Shown piece by piece: positions 6,794 to 14,432 of a stretch of DNA of 40,854 bases (position 1 is its first letter; each line of letters opens with the position of its first letter). The stretch covers positions 4,801 to 45,654 of the forward strand of contig NEWQ02000001.1 in the NCBI GenBank assembly GCA_002869855.2. Reading direction: 5' to 3'. The position numbers and the translations under genes are program-made. This DNA is from Nitrospira sp. CG24D (lineage in GTDB: Bacteria; Nitrospirota; Nitrospiria; Nitrospirales; Nitrospiraceae). A model generated the notes under the pieces. It was given only the letters and a program-made list of their open reading frames with translations, was not told the origin of the DNA and made no database searches.

Positions 6794-7804
6794 CTATTTC
6801 GGCCCCTTGAACGTGGTCTTGAGATACGCCATCACGTCCGCCACACCCTGCTGTCCGATGGTCAGGCCCCAATAGGGCATGTTGGCGGATTTGCCCATCG
6901 CCGCGCCGCCGTGGTTGATCATGTTGTAGAGATACTCCGTCGGCACCTCGCTGAAGTTAATATTGGCGTGAATCGCCGGTTTTGGTTCAAGAGTAGCGGC
7001 GGCAGGCCCGTCGCCCTTGCCGGTCGCGCCGTGGCACTGCATGCAGTACTCTTTGTAAATGACCTTGCCGCGCCCAGAGCTGGCCTTTGCGAATTCCGGC
7101 GCCGTCCAAGGCTCGTAATACTTGAAGTCGGAAACGCCCTGCGCAGCCAGATAGCCGATGACGGCTCGCAATTGCGGCTCGGTGGCGTCGGCCAGAAATT
7201 CGCCGGTGTGGATGATGAAATCCTGCGGGTTCTGGCCGAAACGGAACAGCCAATCCATGTTGTACCGCTGACCGGATTTCTCCAACGCGATGCTCTGCTG
7301 TCCGCCGATGAGCTTCCCGTTTTCTTCAATCGTATGGCAACCAAGACAGGCATGCGCTTTATAGGCCATCCCGCCGAACGCCACTTCATACTTGGAAACC
7401 TTCGCTGTGTCGAAGGCCCCGACTTTCACACGGGGATCTTTGTTGTGTTCGGCAAAGTAATCGGCAATCCCGTTGGCCTCCGCCTCCGATACGGTCACAT
7501 GCTTATGCACTTCCTGCGATTGATCCCAGCGATACCCTTTGACGTACAGGGGCACCTCTTTTCCGGTCAGCCATCGAATCAACCAGGCCCGGTTATACTT
7601 GCTCCCTGCCCAAATAAGATCAGGCGCCTTGAGATTGAAACGGGATTCAGCCTGGCCTTCCATCCGGTGACATTGGACGCAGTTCTGCTGAATCAGCTCC
7701 TTCGCCTTCGGCTGATCGGCTCCGAACAATACACGGGGGGTCGACATCAGTCCCACCACCGTCAGCAACGCCCCTCCGACAACCATGCTCCGTCTCACGT
7801 TCAT
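6794..7804 (-). CDS. Triheme periplasmic cytochrome c
   Basis: The product has 336 residues, a signal peptide (about 1-29) and three CxxCH sites: CVQCH at 42-46, CLGCH at 153-157 and CMQCH at 254-258. It appears to be three consecutive class I cytochrome domains. The third has ATGKGDGPAAATLEPKPA and the Met-containing AAMGKSANMPYWGLT. The first domain includes WLIRWLTGKEVPLYVKGY, a spacing seen in cytochromes coupled to oxidases. ATG 7804 follows AAAGGAGCGGTC. It lies 37 nt after the SorB-like gene on the same strand and so probably belongs to the sulfite-oxidase operon, where it could be the final electron acceptor. Confidence 0.9.
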   Translation of the reverse strand: MNVRRSMVVGGALLTVVGLMSTPRVLFGADQPKAKELIQQNCVQCHRMEGQAESRFNLKAPDLIWAGSKYNRAWLIRWLTGKEVPLYVKGYRWDQSQEVHKHVTVSEAEANGIADYFAEHNKDPRVKVGAFDTAKVSKYEVAFGGMAYKAHACLGCHTIEENGKLIGGQQSIALEKSGQRYNMDWLFRFGQNPQDFIIHTGEFLADATEPQLRAVIGYLAAQGVSDFKYYEPWTAPEFAKASSGRGKVIYKEYCMQCHGATGKGDGPAAATLEPKPAIHANINFSEVPTEYLYNMINHGGAAMGKSANMPYWGLTIGQQGVADVMAYLKTTFKGPK

Positions 7805-7841
7805 GACCGCTCCTTTCCTCTGTGGTGAACTTCGCTCTCCG

Positions 7842-8462
7842 CTACTTCGTCAATAACCATGTGTGAATATCGGCAATATCCTGCTGACTCAGCACCGATC
7901 CCCAAGCCGGCATCGGCCCTCGCCCATGCAACACAGTTTCCCAGAACAGGTCGTCATGTTTCAGGATCGGATTCTTCGCCAGCTTCGGCCCCATGCCACC
8001 GGTCGCGCCGGCACCATGACAGGCCTGACAATTGTGCTCGAAGATGCCCGCCCCTCTTGTCGCCACGCCGACGAGCGGACCGGCGTCCGCCGGCTCCTGC
8101 GTGAGAGGCTCCGCTTTTCTCAATTCACTATCAACTGGCGGCAACTGATCCGGCGCCGCCGGGTGATAGCGGGCGGACAGGTACCGCACGAGCAGCTCGG
8201 CTTCGTCGTCGGCAATCTCCGCCCCCCAATGTTTCATTTTTTCGACCGTGGCCAGCCAGCGGTCTTTCGGCAGGCGCTGTTGAGCCACCAGATCAGGGCT
8301 GTGGCACACCGAGCAACGCGCGACGATCAGCCCTTCGGCGCGCGGTGCCAGCGCGGCGCTCACCGACGCAAGGTCGTCTTCCTGCGCCGCCGTCAGCACG
8401 GCAAGACCGGCAACTGCCAACAACACTGCACCGATGATCGCAGAGGTTCGCACTATCATCAT
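7842..8462 (-). CDS. Diheme cytochrome c with SorB-like N-terminal domain
   Basis: ATG 8462 overlaps the stop of the molybdoenzyme gene (ATGA), giving 206 residues. After a signal peptide, domain 1 has CSVCH (50-54), then HSPDLVAQQRLPKDRW, KMKHWGAEI and LVRYLSARY. That order of motifs matches SorB, the cytochrome subunit of sulfite:cytochrome c oxidoreductase (CxxCHSxDY, KM..yGAPI, IvdYLxxxY). Domain 2 has CQACH (145-149), GGMGPKLAKNP and GPMPAWG (Met ligand), and is paralogous to the cytochrome at 3047-3421. It is therefore a SorB-like module fused to a second carrier domain. The role inferred is to take electrons from the adjacent molybdoenzyme. Confidence 0.83.
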   Translation of the reverse strand: MMIVRTSAIIGAVLLAVAGLAVLTAAQEDDLASVSAALAPRAEGLIVARCSVCHSPDLVAQQRLPKDRWLATVEKMKHWGAEIADDEAELLVRYLSARYHPAAPDQLPPVDSELRKAEPLTQEPADAGPLVGVATRGAGIFEHNCQACHGAGATGGMGPKLAKNPILKHDDLFWETVLHGRGPMPAWGSVLSQQDIADIHTWLLTK

Positions 8463-9643
8463 ATCTGCACCATCACAGACACACGGTCCCACCCGTTCCA
8501 CAAGAACCCGCTGGGATTCCACGGGCTCTCTTGGGGTTGAACCTGTCCCGAGGCATCCGTCGCCCGACAGAGAATCGTCACGGCGCCGGCTGCCGCAGGC
8601 TTCCACAAGAACTGCCATTGCCGCCACGCGTAGGGCTCGTCCTCGCCGACCAGCCGGGCCTGTTCCCAGGTCTTGCCGTCATCGAATGAAAGCTCCACGG
8701 CCGCGACAGAGGCTTCTCCGCTCCACGCCACGCCCTGCACGGTGACGGGTCCCCATCCAACCTGGTCACCATTTGCCGGCGAGGCGATCAGCGACTTCAC
8801 CACCATCGCTTCAACGGGAACCATCGAGGTCCCCGGCAGACCGGAGTTCGGTTGAATCGCCGTGACCGGCACGCGGTAAGCCGTCTGCATGTAATAGCCC
8901 TTGGCTTCATCCGTCTGCACCGTGATCTCCGTCAGCCACTTGGTGCAGGAATCCGCCATCCAGCCCGGCGTAATGACCCGCAGCGGCGCGCCATGCAGCA
9001 ACGGCAAGGGACGCCCATTCATTTCATAGGCAAGGATCGTATCCGGATGAACGGCTTTCTCCAGCGGGATGCTTCGCGTAAACAACGGGACAGATGACAC
9101 CACCGGGCGATCGGCGCCTTGGAGCTGCACATGTTTCGCGGACGGCCGTATGCCGGCCTTGGCCAGCACGTCCCGCAATCGCACACCGGTCCACTGCGCA
9201 TTGCCGACCGCGCCGCGCTCCCATTGTACGCCCGGCACTTTCGGACGATGGAACGCGCGCCCGTTGCCGCTGCATTGGACGACGGCCGTGATCGTCACCC
9301 GTTCGAACTCCTTGAGATCCGTGAGCGTGAGTTCCAGCGGATGTTCGATCAATCCTCCGACATGCAGCCGCCAATTGGCTTCAGCAATCAATTCAGGCGC
9401 GGGTGGACCGAAATGACTCCGCACAAAAAAACGGTGATTCGGGGTCACGTAGGACGTGAATTCACGCACCGGCGTTTCCGCGTCGTACGGTCGCATCACG
9501 CGCACGATCTGCGGGCCGGTTTCCGGTGAAACCGCCTGCTGGGCCAGCGCCGGTCGCACCTGACGCCAGACGGCGAGTCCGCCGATAATTTCGGCCATCC
9601 GCTTGAACAGGGTTCGACGGGAGGATGAAACGGACTCGCTCAT
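8459..9643 (-). CDS. sorA: Sulfite oxidase-family molybdoenzyme (SorA-like), Tat-exported
   Basis: From ATG 9643 (GGAG 7 nt upstream) the product has 394 residues. SSRRTLFKRMAEIIGG is a twin-arginine signal, so the folded cofactor-loaded enzyme is exported. The Moco domain contains the cysteine ligand in VVQCSGNGRA (C124) and downstream WERGAVGNAQWTGVRL, HGAPLRVITPGW and the Trp/Lys-rich KWLTEITV. A C-terminal Mo-co dimerisation domain (about 280-394) has VAWSGEASVAAVELSFDDG. Known relatives oxidise sulfite to sulfate and reduce cytochrome c. Other substrates occur in this superfamily, so the adjacent SorB-like cytochrome is the main support for sulfite. The start overlaps the OsmC stop (ATGA). 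Confidence 0.87.
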   Translation of the reverse strand: MSESVSSSRRTLFKRMAEIIGGLAVWRQVRPALAQQAVSPETGPQIVRVMRPYDAETPVREFTSYVTPNHRFFVRSHFGPPAPELIAEANWRLHVGGLIEHPLELTLTDLKEFERVTITAVVQCSGNGRAFHRPKVPGVQWERGAVGNAQWTGVRLRDVLAKAGIRPSAKHVQLQGADRPVVSSVPLFTRSIPLEKAVHPDTILAYEMNGRPLPLLHGAPLRVITPGWMADSCTKWLTEITVQTDEAKGYYMQTAYRVPVTAIQPNSGLPGTSMVPVEAMVVKSLIASPANGDQVGWGPVTVQGVAWSGEASVAAVELSFDDGKTWEQARLVGEDEPYAWRQWQFLWKPAAAGAVTILCRATDASGQVQPQESPWNPSGFLWNGWDRVSVMVQI

Positions 9644-10053
9644 GGATGGACTCCAGTGGTATGAGGATTGAGCTGGATCGTGACGGCCGGGGCGCCGGAG
9701 AAAGATTGATGCACCGTGCACCCGTGGGCGACCTTCAATAAGCGTTCTTTCATGTCCGGCGTGAGACGATGCGGCAACCGGATCGCCAACACCATCTTCC
9801 CCACGCGATGAGGTCCTTCGGCCATCTCCCACTCGGCATCCACCGCAAGACCTTCACGCGAAATGTCATGCCGCGCGCAGAACTGACCGACGAAGTAGCC
9901 GACACAGCTGGCGACCGAGCCGACAAAGAGTTCGACCGGACTCATACCCGCATTGTGGCCGCCATCTACTTCCGGCTGATCGGTTACCACGCGATGCCGG
10001 CCGCTGGTGATGTCGTAACGCGTGCCGCCGTGATAGGCCACAGTAAGATTCAT
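9640..10053 (-). CDS. OsmC-family protein (first copy)
   Basis: The 137-residue protein has the OsmC/Ohr fold. PVELFVGSVASCVGYFVGQF holds the first redox cysteine, and LLKVAHGCTVHQSF holds the second. The family includes organic hydroperoxide reductases and sulfur-metabolism-linked members of unknown substrate. There is no signal peptide, so it is cytosolic. ATG 10053 has GGGAGGTGCGCG upstream. Its stop overlaps the start of the molybdoenzyme by 4 nt, which indicates a shared operon and perhaps a role in sulfane-sulfur or peroxide detoxification next to sulfite oxidation. Confidence 0.85.
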   Translation of the reverse strand: MNLTVAYHGGTRYDITSGRHRVVTDQPEVDGGHNAGMSPVELFVGSVASCVGYFVGQFCARHDISREGLAVDAEWEMAEGPHRVGKMVLAIRLPHRLTPDMKERLLKVAHGCTVHQSFSGAPAVTIQLNPHTTGVHP

Positions 10054-10099
10054 CGCGCACCTCCCGAATACGCCCGATTGCCGCCTGGCAAGCTACGAT

Positions 10100-10954
10100 T
10101 TAGTAGGGTAAATCCGCCGGCTTACCGCCCTTCGGCCAATCGTGCTGCTTGCCGGAAAAATCAGGACGCGGCTGGCTGTTCACATAGGCCGCCACATCGA
10201 AGGCCTCATCGTCTGTCAGTGTCCAGCCCCAGCCCCTCGGCATATTGGACTTGATAAACGACGCGGCTACGGTGACGCGAGCCATCCCTGCCGCAATATT
10301 ATAGGAATGCGGACCCCAGACCGGCGGCGCGGCCATCGTCCCCTGCCCATCCGCGCCATGGCAGAACACACACTTCGTGGCAAACTGCTTCTTCCCGTTC
10401 ACGGGATCCGGAACGTGGCTGGAGGTCAGACGCGGGATTCCGCGCCACGGCACCGCGCTGCCCGGCGGCACGTTTTGCGAGAGCCATTCGATGTAGGCCA
10501 CGACGGCCTGCAATTTGGAACTATCAGGGGGAAGGGCTTTGCCGTTCATGCTGCGTTCGAAACATTCGTTGATACGCTCCGCCAGCGTCATCTGCCGGTC
10601 CACCCGCGCCCGATACTCCGGATACAAACGGCTGATCCCGACAAAAGACGCGGTGTTCGGATTCATGCCGGCATCGAGATGACAACTCGTACAATTCAGC
10701 CGATTGCCCACATAGGGACGCCCATAGTCCTGTGTATCAACCACGATCTTGTAGCCTAAGCGAATCTGCTCCCCTCGCTGATCGCCTGGGATCGCATCCG
10801 GCGACGGCGGCGCAAACAACATATCGGCTGATGTGAGCGCACCACCGTCATGGCCTTGCGAAGAAACCGACGCGGCTTTCGGAGTCGGTGTGCATCCACC
10901 GGATCCGACCAGACATCCAACCACGATAAGAAAGGTCCAGAGCTGTGATCGCAT
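10100..10954 (-). CDS. tsdA: TsdA-like diheme cytochrome c lipoprotein
   Basis: ATG 10954 (GAGGAACCG upstream) gives 284 residues with a lipoprotein-type signal (Cys21 in GSGGC). Heme sites are CTSCH (88-92) and CVFCH (195-199). Between them RINECFERSMNGKALP places C131 39 residues after the first heme histidine. Thiosulfate dehydrogenase TsdA uses a His/Cys-ligated active heme with a cysteine at a similar spacing, so C131 fits that ligand. The NMPRGWGW segment (M238) can ligate heme 2. The predicted reaction is thiosulfate to tetrathionate or the reverse, in the periplasm and tethered to a membrane. The small DUF2892 gene lies 10 nt upstream. I cannot tell the catalytic direction. Confidence 0.75.
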   Translation of the reverse strand: MRSQLWTFLIVVGCLVGSGGCTPTPKAASVSSQGHDGGALTSADMLFAPPSPDAIPGDQRGEQIRLGYKIVVDTQDYGRPYVGNRLNCTSCHLDAGMNPNTASFVGISRLYPEYRARVDRQMTLAERINECFERSMNGKALPPDSSKLQAVVAYIEWLSQNVPPGSAVPWRGIPRLTSSHVPDPVNGKKQFATKCVFCHGADGQGTMAAPPVWGPHSYNIAAGMARVTVAASFIKSNMPRGWGWTLTDDEAFDVAAYVNSQPRPDFSGKQHDWPKGGKPADLPY

Positions 10955-10964
10955 CGGTTCCTCG

Positions 10965-11183
10965 CTACCCCTTCTTCCCAGGGGTGACCGGACAGGTATT
11001 GATCCCGAACACCGTCCAGAGCGGGCAGAATCCAAAGGTCCCAGTGACCAGGGCTATGGTCCCGACCACCAGCGCCACACCGGTCCCCACCGGCGGCAAT
11101 CCCGCAAAAGCCCCGATCCCCAGCGCTATGATCCCGACTACGATTCGAATGGGTCGTTCAACCCCGCCAACATTGCAGGCCAT
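10965..11183 (-). CDS. DUF2892 (YgaP membrane-domain-like) small protein
   Basis: The 72-residue protein has an N-terminal ACNVGGVERPIRIVVGIIAL and a second hydrophobic helix, and it ends FGFCPLWTVFGINTCPVTPG. This two-helix pattern with CPLxxxxGxxTC is the DUF2892 signature. In YgaP the same domain is fused to a rhodanese, and free-standing copies are common beside sulfur-transfer genes. ATG 11183 has GGGAGG upstream; the GTG just before it is less likely. It lies 10 nt before the TsdA-like gene, so the two are co-transcribed. Confidence 0.82.
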   Translation of the reverse strand: MACNVGGVERPIRIVVGIIALGIGAFAGLPPVGTGVALVVGTIALVTGTFGFCPLWTVFGINTCPVTPGKKG

Positions 11184-11262
11184 CACAACACCTCCCGGTT
11201 AGATGCAACACCGACCGCGCGTCCTGCGTTCCTAAGAGCCATGATCAGCCCGAAGGATTCGC

Positions 11263-11643
11263 TCATTCTAAACGCCCTGACTCCTGCTTTAATGTCCGCA
11301 CATAGGCCAACACATCCCAGATTTCGTCGTCTGATAACGCAGTGCTCCATGCCCCCATCGCCGTGTTGGGCTTGCCATCGTGAATTCGTTTGAAGAGGCT
11401 GGCATCCAAACGGCCCTGAATGCCCGGTGAGGTCAGATCGGCCGGCTTTGGAACGAGGTGCAGTCCCAATGTTCCCTTACCGTCGATTCCATGGCAGCGG
11501 ATACAGGTGTTGGAATAAATTTCTCGACCGCTCACCGCGTCATGTTCTTTCCCCGACGCGGGAAGATCTTTCAATCCGCCGCCACCGAACCCGACCGAGA
11601 CCATCCCGATCACAACGCTGAATATGATTTCGACAACACGCAT
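11263..11643 (-). CDS. Monoheme cytochrome c, 126 aa
   Basis: A signal peptide is followed by CIRCH, GIDGKGTLGLHLVPKPADL, then the Met loop IHDGKPNTAMGAWSTALSDD and the C-terminal helix WDVLAYVRTLKQ. It is paralogous to the cytochrome at 13330-13680, which has IHDGRTNTAMDAW in the same place. It should be a soluble periplasmic carrier. A region of 197 nt separates it from the OsmC gene upstream, so it may have its own promoter. The start ATG 11643 is preceded by GGGGTGGT. Confidence 0.87.
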   Translation of the reverse strand: MRVVEIIFSVVIGMVSVGFGGGGLKDLPASGKEHDAVSGREIYSNTCIRCHGIDGKGTLGLHLVPKPADLTSPGIQGRLDASLFKRIHDGKPNTAMGAWSTALSDDEIWDVLAYVRTLKQESGRLE

Positions 11644-11840
11644 ACCACCCCATCTGTTTACAGGAAAACTAATGCGAGCGATGTGCCATCAGTGTGAAAG
11701 TCAGGTGAGAAAACTAATCAATGATCCCAGTAGGTTAGCCTCTATACCTGAAGGACGGATAGGCGCGTGAACTTCAACTGGCGAGAAACACCCCAGGCCA
11801 GCTTTCACACACTGTCCCAGGATGCCCCAGTTCGAGGAAA

Positions 11841-12275
11841 TTAGCGAACGGTTGCAACGAGGGTGACGTGAGCCTTCATGGAATTCGAAATCAGGCAGTT
11901 GGCCTCAGCCTTTTCGATCAACTCCTTCGCCTTGGCTGCATCGCCACTAGCTGGAAGCGTAATCACCGGTTTCAGCGTGATGGCCGTGAACTGAAACTTA
12001 CCATCGACCAATTCCAGCTTTCCTTCAGCCTCACTCTCGTAGGAGATAAAGGCCAGACCTGCGCGCTCCGCTACCGACAGGAATGTCGTCATGAGACAGA
12101 TATTCGCGGAGGCCACGAATAGATCCTCCGGCGACCAGATGCCGTCATGCCCTTTGAATTCCGGCGGCGTCGCCACCTGTACATCGGGCTTGCCCGAGCA
12201 GGAGATCACTCCCTTGCGCTGCTCCGTCCATTTCACTGCCGTGTGGTACAAATAGACCTTCGGTTTCGATTCCAT
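11841..12275 (-). CDS. OsmC-family protein (second copy)
   Basis: The 144-residue protein has the OsmC fold with GHDGIWSPEDLFVASANICL (first cysteine region) and AEANCLISNSMKAHVTL (second cysteine). It resembles the group annotated OsmC family peroxiredoxin rather than the first copy, with which it shares little beyond the fold. It is cytosolic and probably reduces peroxides or persulfides. ATG 12275 lies 39 nt after the DsrE-like gene, in an array of evenly spaced minus-strand genes (gaps of 33-43 nt from 14347 down to here), which suggests one transcript. Confidence 0.85.
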   Translation of the reverse strand: MESKPKVYLYHTAVKWTEQRKGVISCSGKPDVQVATPPEFKGHDGIWSPEDLFVASANICLMTTFLSVAERAGLAFISYESEAEGKLELVDGKFQFTAITLKPVITLPASGDAAKAKELIEKAEANCLISNSMKAHVTLVATVR

Positions 12276-12314
12276 GATTCCTCCCAGTTCCTGTTTTCGG
12301 CCATCAGCTCTCCG

Positions 12315-12764
12315 TTACGGCTTGATATACGCCCACCCTTGCTCCTGTCGCTCCATAAAGCGTACCATCGCCGGCACCGTATCGCCGACCTCCGGGATCA
12401 AATCCTCACGCACGATCTTCATGGCTTTCATCGTATTCGAACAGGCCGTGTAGCTCACACCATATTCATTCTTCAATTGCGCCAGATCCTGCCTCAAGAC
12501 GGTCGTGTTCTTCGTGAACAAACTTAGGCCTGCCCCATGGACAACCAGTTCCAACTGGAGCCGCTCGCGACCGACCTCCTGATAGAGGTGCCGGATATTA
12601 TTCAACGCGCCCCGCTGGACGTTCTCGTCGCCGGAGTTCAGATGCATCACGACACGATGTTGCTGATCCGGCTGATTCTGCTGAGCCACACTCTCCCCGG
12701 GCAGGAAATGGGAGGACACCAACACCACCACGAATGCCGCTACAGTGACCCATGGGTTCCACAT
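12315..12764 (-). CDS. Secreted DsrE-like protein
   Basis: ATG 12764 has an excellent site (AAGGAGGGAGAT). The 149-residue product begins with a signal peptide (about 1-27, ending ESVAQ). The mature part has the DsrE/DsrF-like fold: QHRVVMHLNSGDENVQRGAL, LQLELVVHGAGLSLF and YGVSYTACSNTMKAM. C108 is the only cysteine and occupies the family's sulfur-carrying position. A periplasmic DsrE relative would handle sulfane sulfur outside the cytoplasm. The substrate is not known. Its neighbours are the VIT-like gene (43 nt upstream) and OsmC (39 nt downstream). Confidence 0.8.
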   Translation of the reverse strand: MWNPWVTVAAFVVVLVSSHFLPGESVAQQNQPDQQHRVVMHLNSGDENVQRGALNNIRHLYQEVGRERLQLELVVHGAGLSLFTKNTTVLRQDLAQLKNEYGVSYTACSNTMKAMKIVREDLIPEVGDTVPAMVRFMERQEQGWAYIKP

Positions 12765-12807
12765 ATCTCCCTCCTTACAGACGAGATCAGGTGATCCGCC
12801 GTCGTCA

Positions 12808-13296
12808 TCATGGCCTCCCGTCCGCCACATACAGCCGGACCCAATCACCGACCGCATGCGTGAGGGCCACCACGCAGAGCGCAATCGCGAGATGCTCACC
12901 GATGACTTTCCAGGGCGCGATCCCTTGCGTCTTCGCAATAAAGAAGCTGAGTCCTGCTAACAAGAACAGGCCCCACATGATGCTGATGAGAATGGCCTGA
13001 TCAAGCGGCGCGACCAAAACCGGGACGGCGAACGTCAGAGCGATGATGAACTTGGCCAGAAACGTGGCCAGGGTCGATTCCCAGATCTGCCTGGCCGGAC
13101 TATTGTTTTTTGATTCTTCCGACACATGGATACCGAGCGCATCCGACATGGCGTCGGCAATCGCAATCGTCAGAATCCCGCCGATGACGATGGGACGGGA
13201 ATGCGTCCCGGAATTCAAACCCACCATCAACCCCAATGTCGTGATCACACCGGACGTCAACCCGAAACTCAGCCCGGTTATCCATGAGGCTCTCAT
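12808..13296 (-). CDS. VIT1/CCC1-like small membrane protein
   Basis: The 162-residue protein has about five hydrophobic segments. LSFGLTSGVITTLGLMVGLNSG near the N-terminus and GILTIAIADAMSDALGIHVSEES match the VIT family of vacuolar iron transporter homologues, which move Fe2+ or Mn2+. The length is shorter than canonical CCC1/VIT1 (usually above 200 residues), and the cytosolic metal-binding insert is short (residues about 58-70). Transport function is plausible but unproven. ATG 13296 has only a weak ribosome binding site (GAGGGAAC about 13 nt away). Confidence 0.72.
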   Translation of the reverse strand: MRASWITGLSFGLTSGVITTLGLMVGLNSGTHSRPIVIGGILTIAIADAMSDALGIHVSEESKNNSPARQIWESTLATFLAKFIIALTFAVPVLVAPLDQAILISIMWGLFLLAGLSFFIAKTQGIAPWKVIGEHLAIALCVVALTHAVGDWVRLYVADGRP

Positions 13297-13329
13297 GACG
13301 CGACAGCCGTTCCCTCGATCACTTGATCT

Positions 13330-13680
13330 TCACCGGGGAAACGCCAGGATATAGGCCAACACCTCGCGCATGGCTTCATCCGACAACGTAGACTTCCACG
13401 CGTCCATCGCCGTATTCGTCCGGCCGTCATGAATGCTCCGGAGTAACCGCGAATCGGGTTTCATCAGCACCTCGCTCGATGTCAGATCCGCCACCGGCGG
13501 ATCAAACTGCGTCGCGCCGTCCCCTCTCCCCTGCGGACCGTGGCAGGCCAGGCAGTATTTCTCATAGACCTGCTTCCCTCGATGGAGATTCGCCTCGCCT
13601 GCCGCAAGTTCTGGAATGGCCATCACCAGCCACCAGCCGGCCACCGCCACCACGATCATCTGCATGCGAGGGTCCGTCAT
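13330..13680 (-). CDS. Monoheme cytochrome c, 116 aa
   Basis: The product has a signal peptide (about 1-27), CLACH followed by GPQGRGDGATQFDPPVADL, the Met loop HDGRTNTAMDAWKSTLSDEA and the terminal helix VLAYILAF. It is the paralogue of 11263-11643. ATG 13680 is preceded by AGGAAGATC. It stands 40 nt downstream of the Mla-associated lipoprotein gene, though its function as a redox carrier fits better with the genes downstream. Confidence 0.87.
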   Translation of the reverse strand: MTDPRMQMIVVAVAGWWLVMAIPELAAGEANLHRGKQVYEKYCLACHGPQGRGDGATQFDPPVADLTSSEVLMKPDSRLLRSIHDGRTNTAMDAWKSTLSDEAMREVLAYILAFPR

Positions 13681-13720
13681 GATCTTCCTACCGCCCCACT
13701 TCTGATGGCCTGCCGCTCAT

Positions 13721-14347
13721 CTACCGATTGCACTCCGGCTGATGCCGCACACAGCTATGCAGCCATGACGTGACCTGCGTGAGCACAGCGGCGGTTGCCT
13801 GATTCGCCGCCAATACGCCACCATAGGCATCCTCGCTCGGAGCCTGGGCCACCGCTTCGAATGTTTTCGTGCTCACGACCCGAGATTCCTTGAGATGCAC
13901 AAGCTGACTGCGGAGCGTCATCCGCACGCGGCTCGGCCGTTGCAAAAACTCCTGCCGGATGGCGACCCCCGCCACATCCAACCGATAGTCCCCGCGAATG
14001 GAACTTGGCAAGGCGACAACCGTGCGCCAGTCACCGGTTCGTCCGGCCGTCTGCACCAGCAACGACGAGAACAGGCGCGCGGGACTCTCGGCCCATTGAT
14101 TCGTGGCGTAGTATTCCAACTCGAACTGCCGCGTGACATAGACCATCCGCTGCGTCTCAAACCCCGGTTCCGCCTGTGGCAGGCTCACCAACAAGACGGG
14201 CCCATCCGCTGGAGCGGGAAGCCCTTCGTCAGAACTTCCATCCACACTTAATTGATAGGTATGAACCGGCAGGGCATCGCCCCGCGGCGAGAGACAGCCC
14301 GATGCCGTCAATGCAAACATCCACGCCGCTATCGTCCATATTCTCAT
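13721..14347 (-). CDS. ABC-transport auxiliary lipoprotein (PqiC-like)
   Basis: The 208-residue product begins with a lipoprotein signal whose lipobox LTASGC puts the lipidated cysteine at about residue 18. The mature part contains VHTYQLSVDG, LVSLPQAEPGFETQRMVYV and the YYATNQWAESPARLFSSLLV segment that is typical of the auxiliary lipoproteins found with MlaEFD/PqiB-type systems. It is expected to sit on the periplasmic side and assist lipid transfer with MlaD. ATG 14347 has GAGGAG 9 nt upstream. A long palindrome separates it from the mlaD stop. Confidence 0.83.
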   Translation of the reverse strand: MRIWTIAAWMFALTASGCLSPRGDALPVHTYQLSVDGSSDEGLPAPADGPVLLVSLPQAEPGFETQRMVYVTRQFELEYYATNQWAESPARLFSSLLVQTAGRTGDWRTVVALPSSIRGDYRLDVAGVAIRQEFLQRPSRVRMTLRSQLVHLKESRVVSTKTFEAVAQAPSEDAYGGVLAANQATAAVLTQVTSWLHSCVRHQPECNR

Positions 14348-14373
14348 CGTCTGTCACTCCTCATCAGAAAACC

Positions 14374-14432
14374 GCAGGATGCTCAAACAGTTCATCCAGC
14401 AACGCCGCTGGGGAACTGTTTCAGCATTCTGC
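14374..14432. repeat. 59-nt REP-like palindrome between mlaD and the lipoprotein gene
   Basis: Outer arms of 20 nt (14374-14393 and 14413-14432) are complementary with two mismatches. They enclose a second perfect stem, CCAGC (14396-14400) with GCTGG (14407-14411), and a 6-nt loop. It begins at the mlaD stop codon itself. On the minus strand GGTTTTC follows the stem, so it could also attenuate or terminate transcription before the lipoprotein gene. The edges (GCAGGATGCTC, CAGCATTCTGC) resemble a repeat I recall from Nitrospira intergenic regions. Confidence 0.8.

Noticed and set aside
6911..7828. A 305-residue plus-strand ORF
   Set aside because: It is antisense to the triheme cytochrome gene, and the protein shows no motif.
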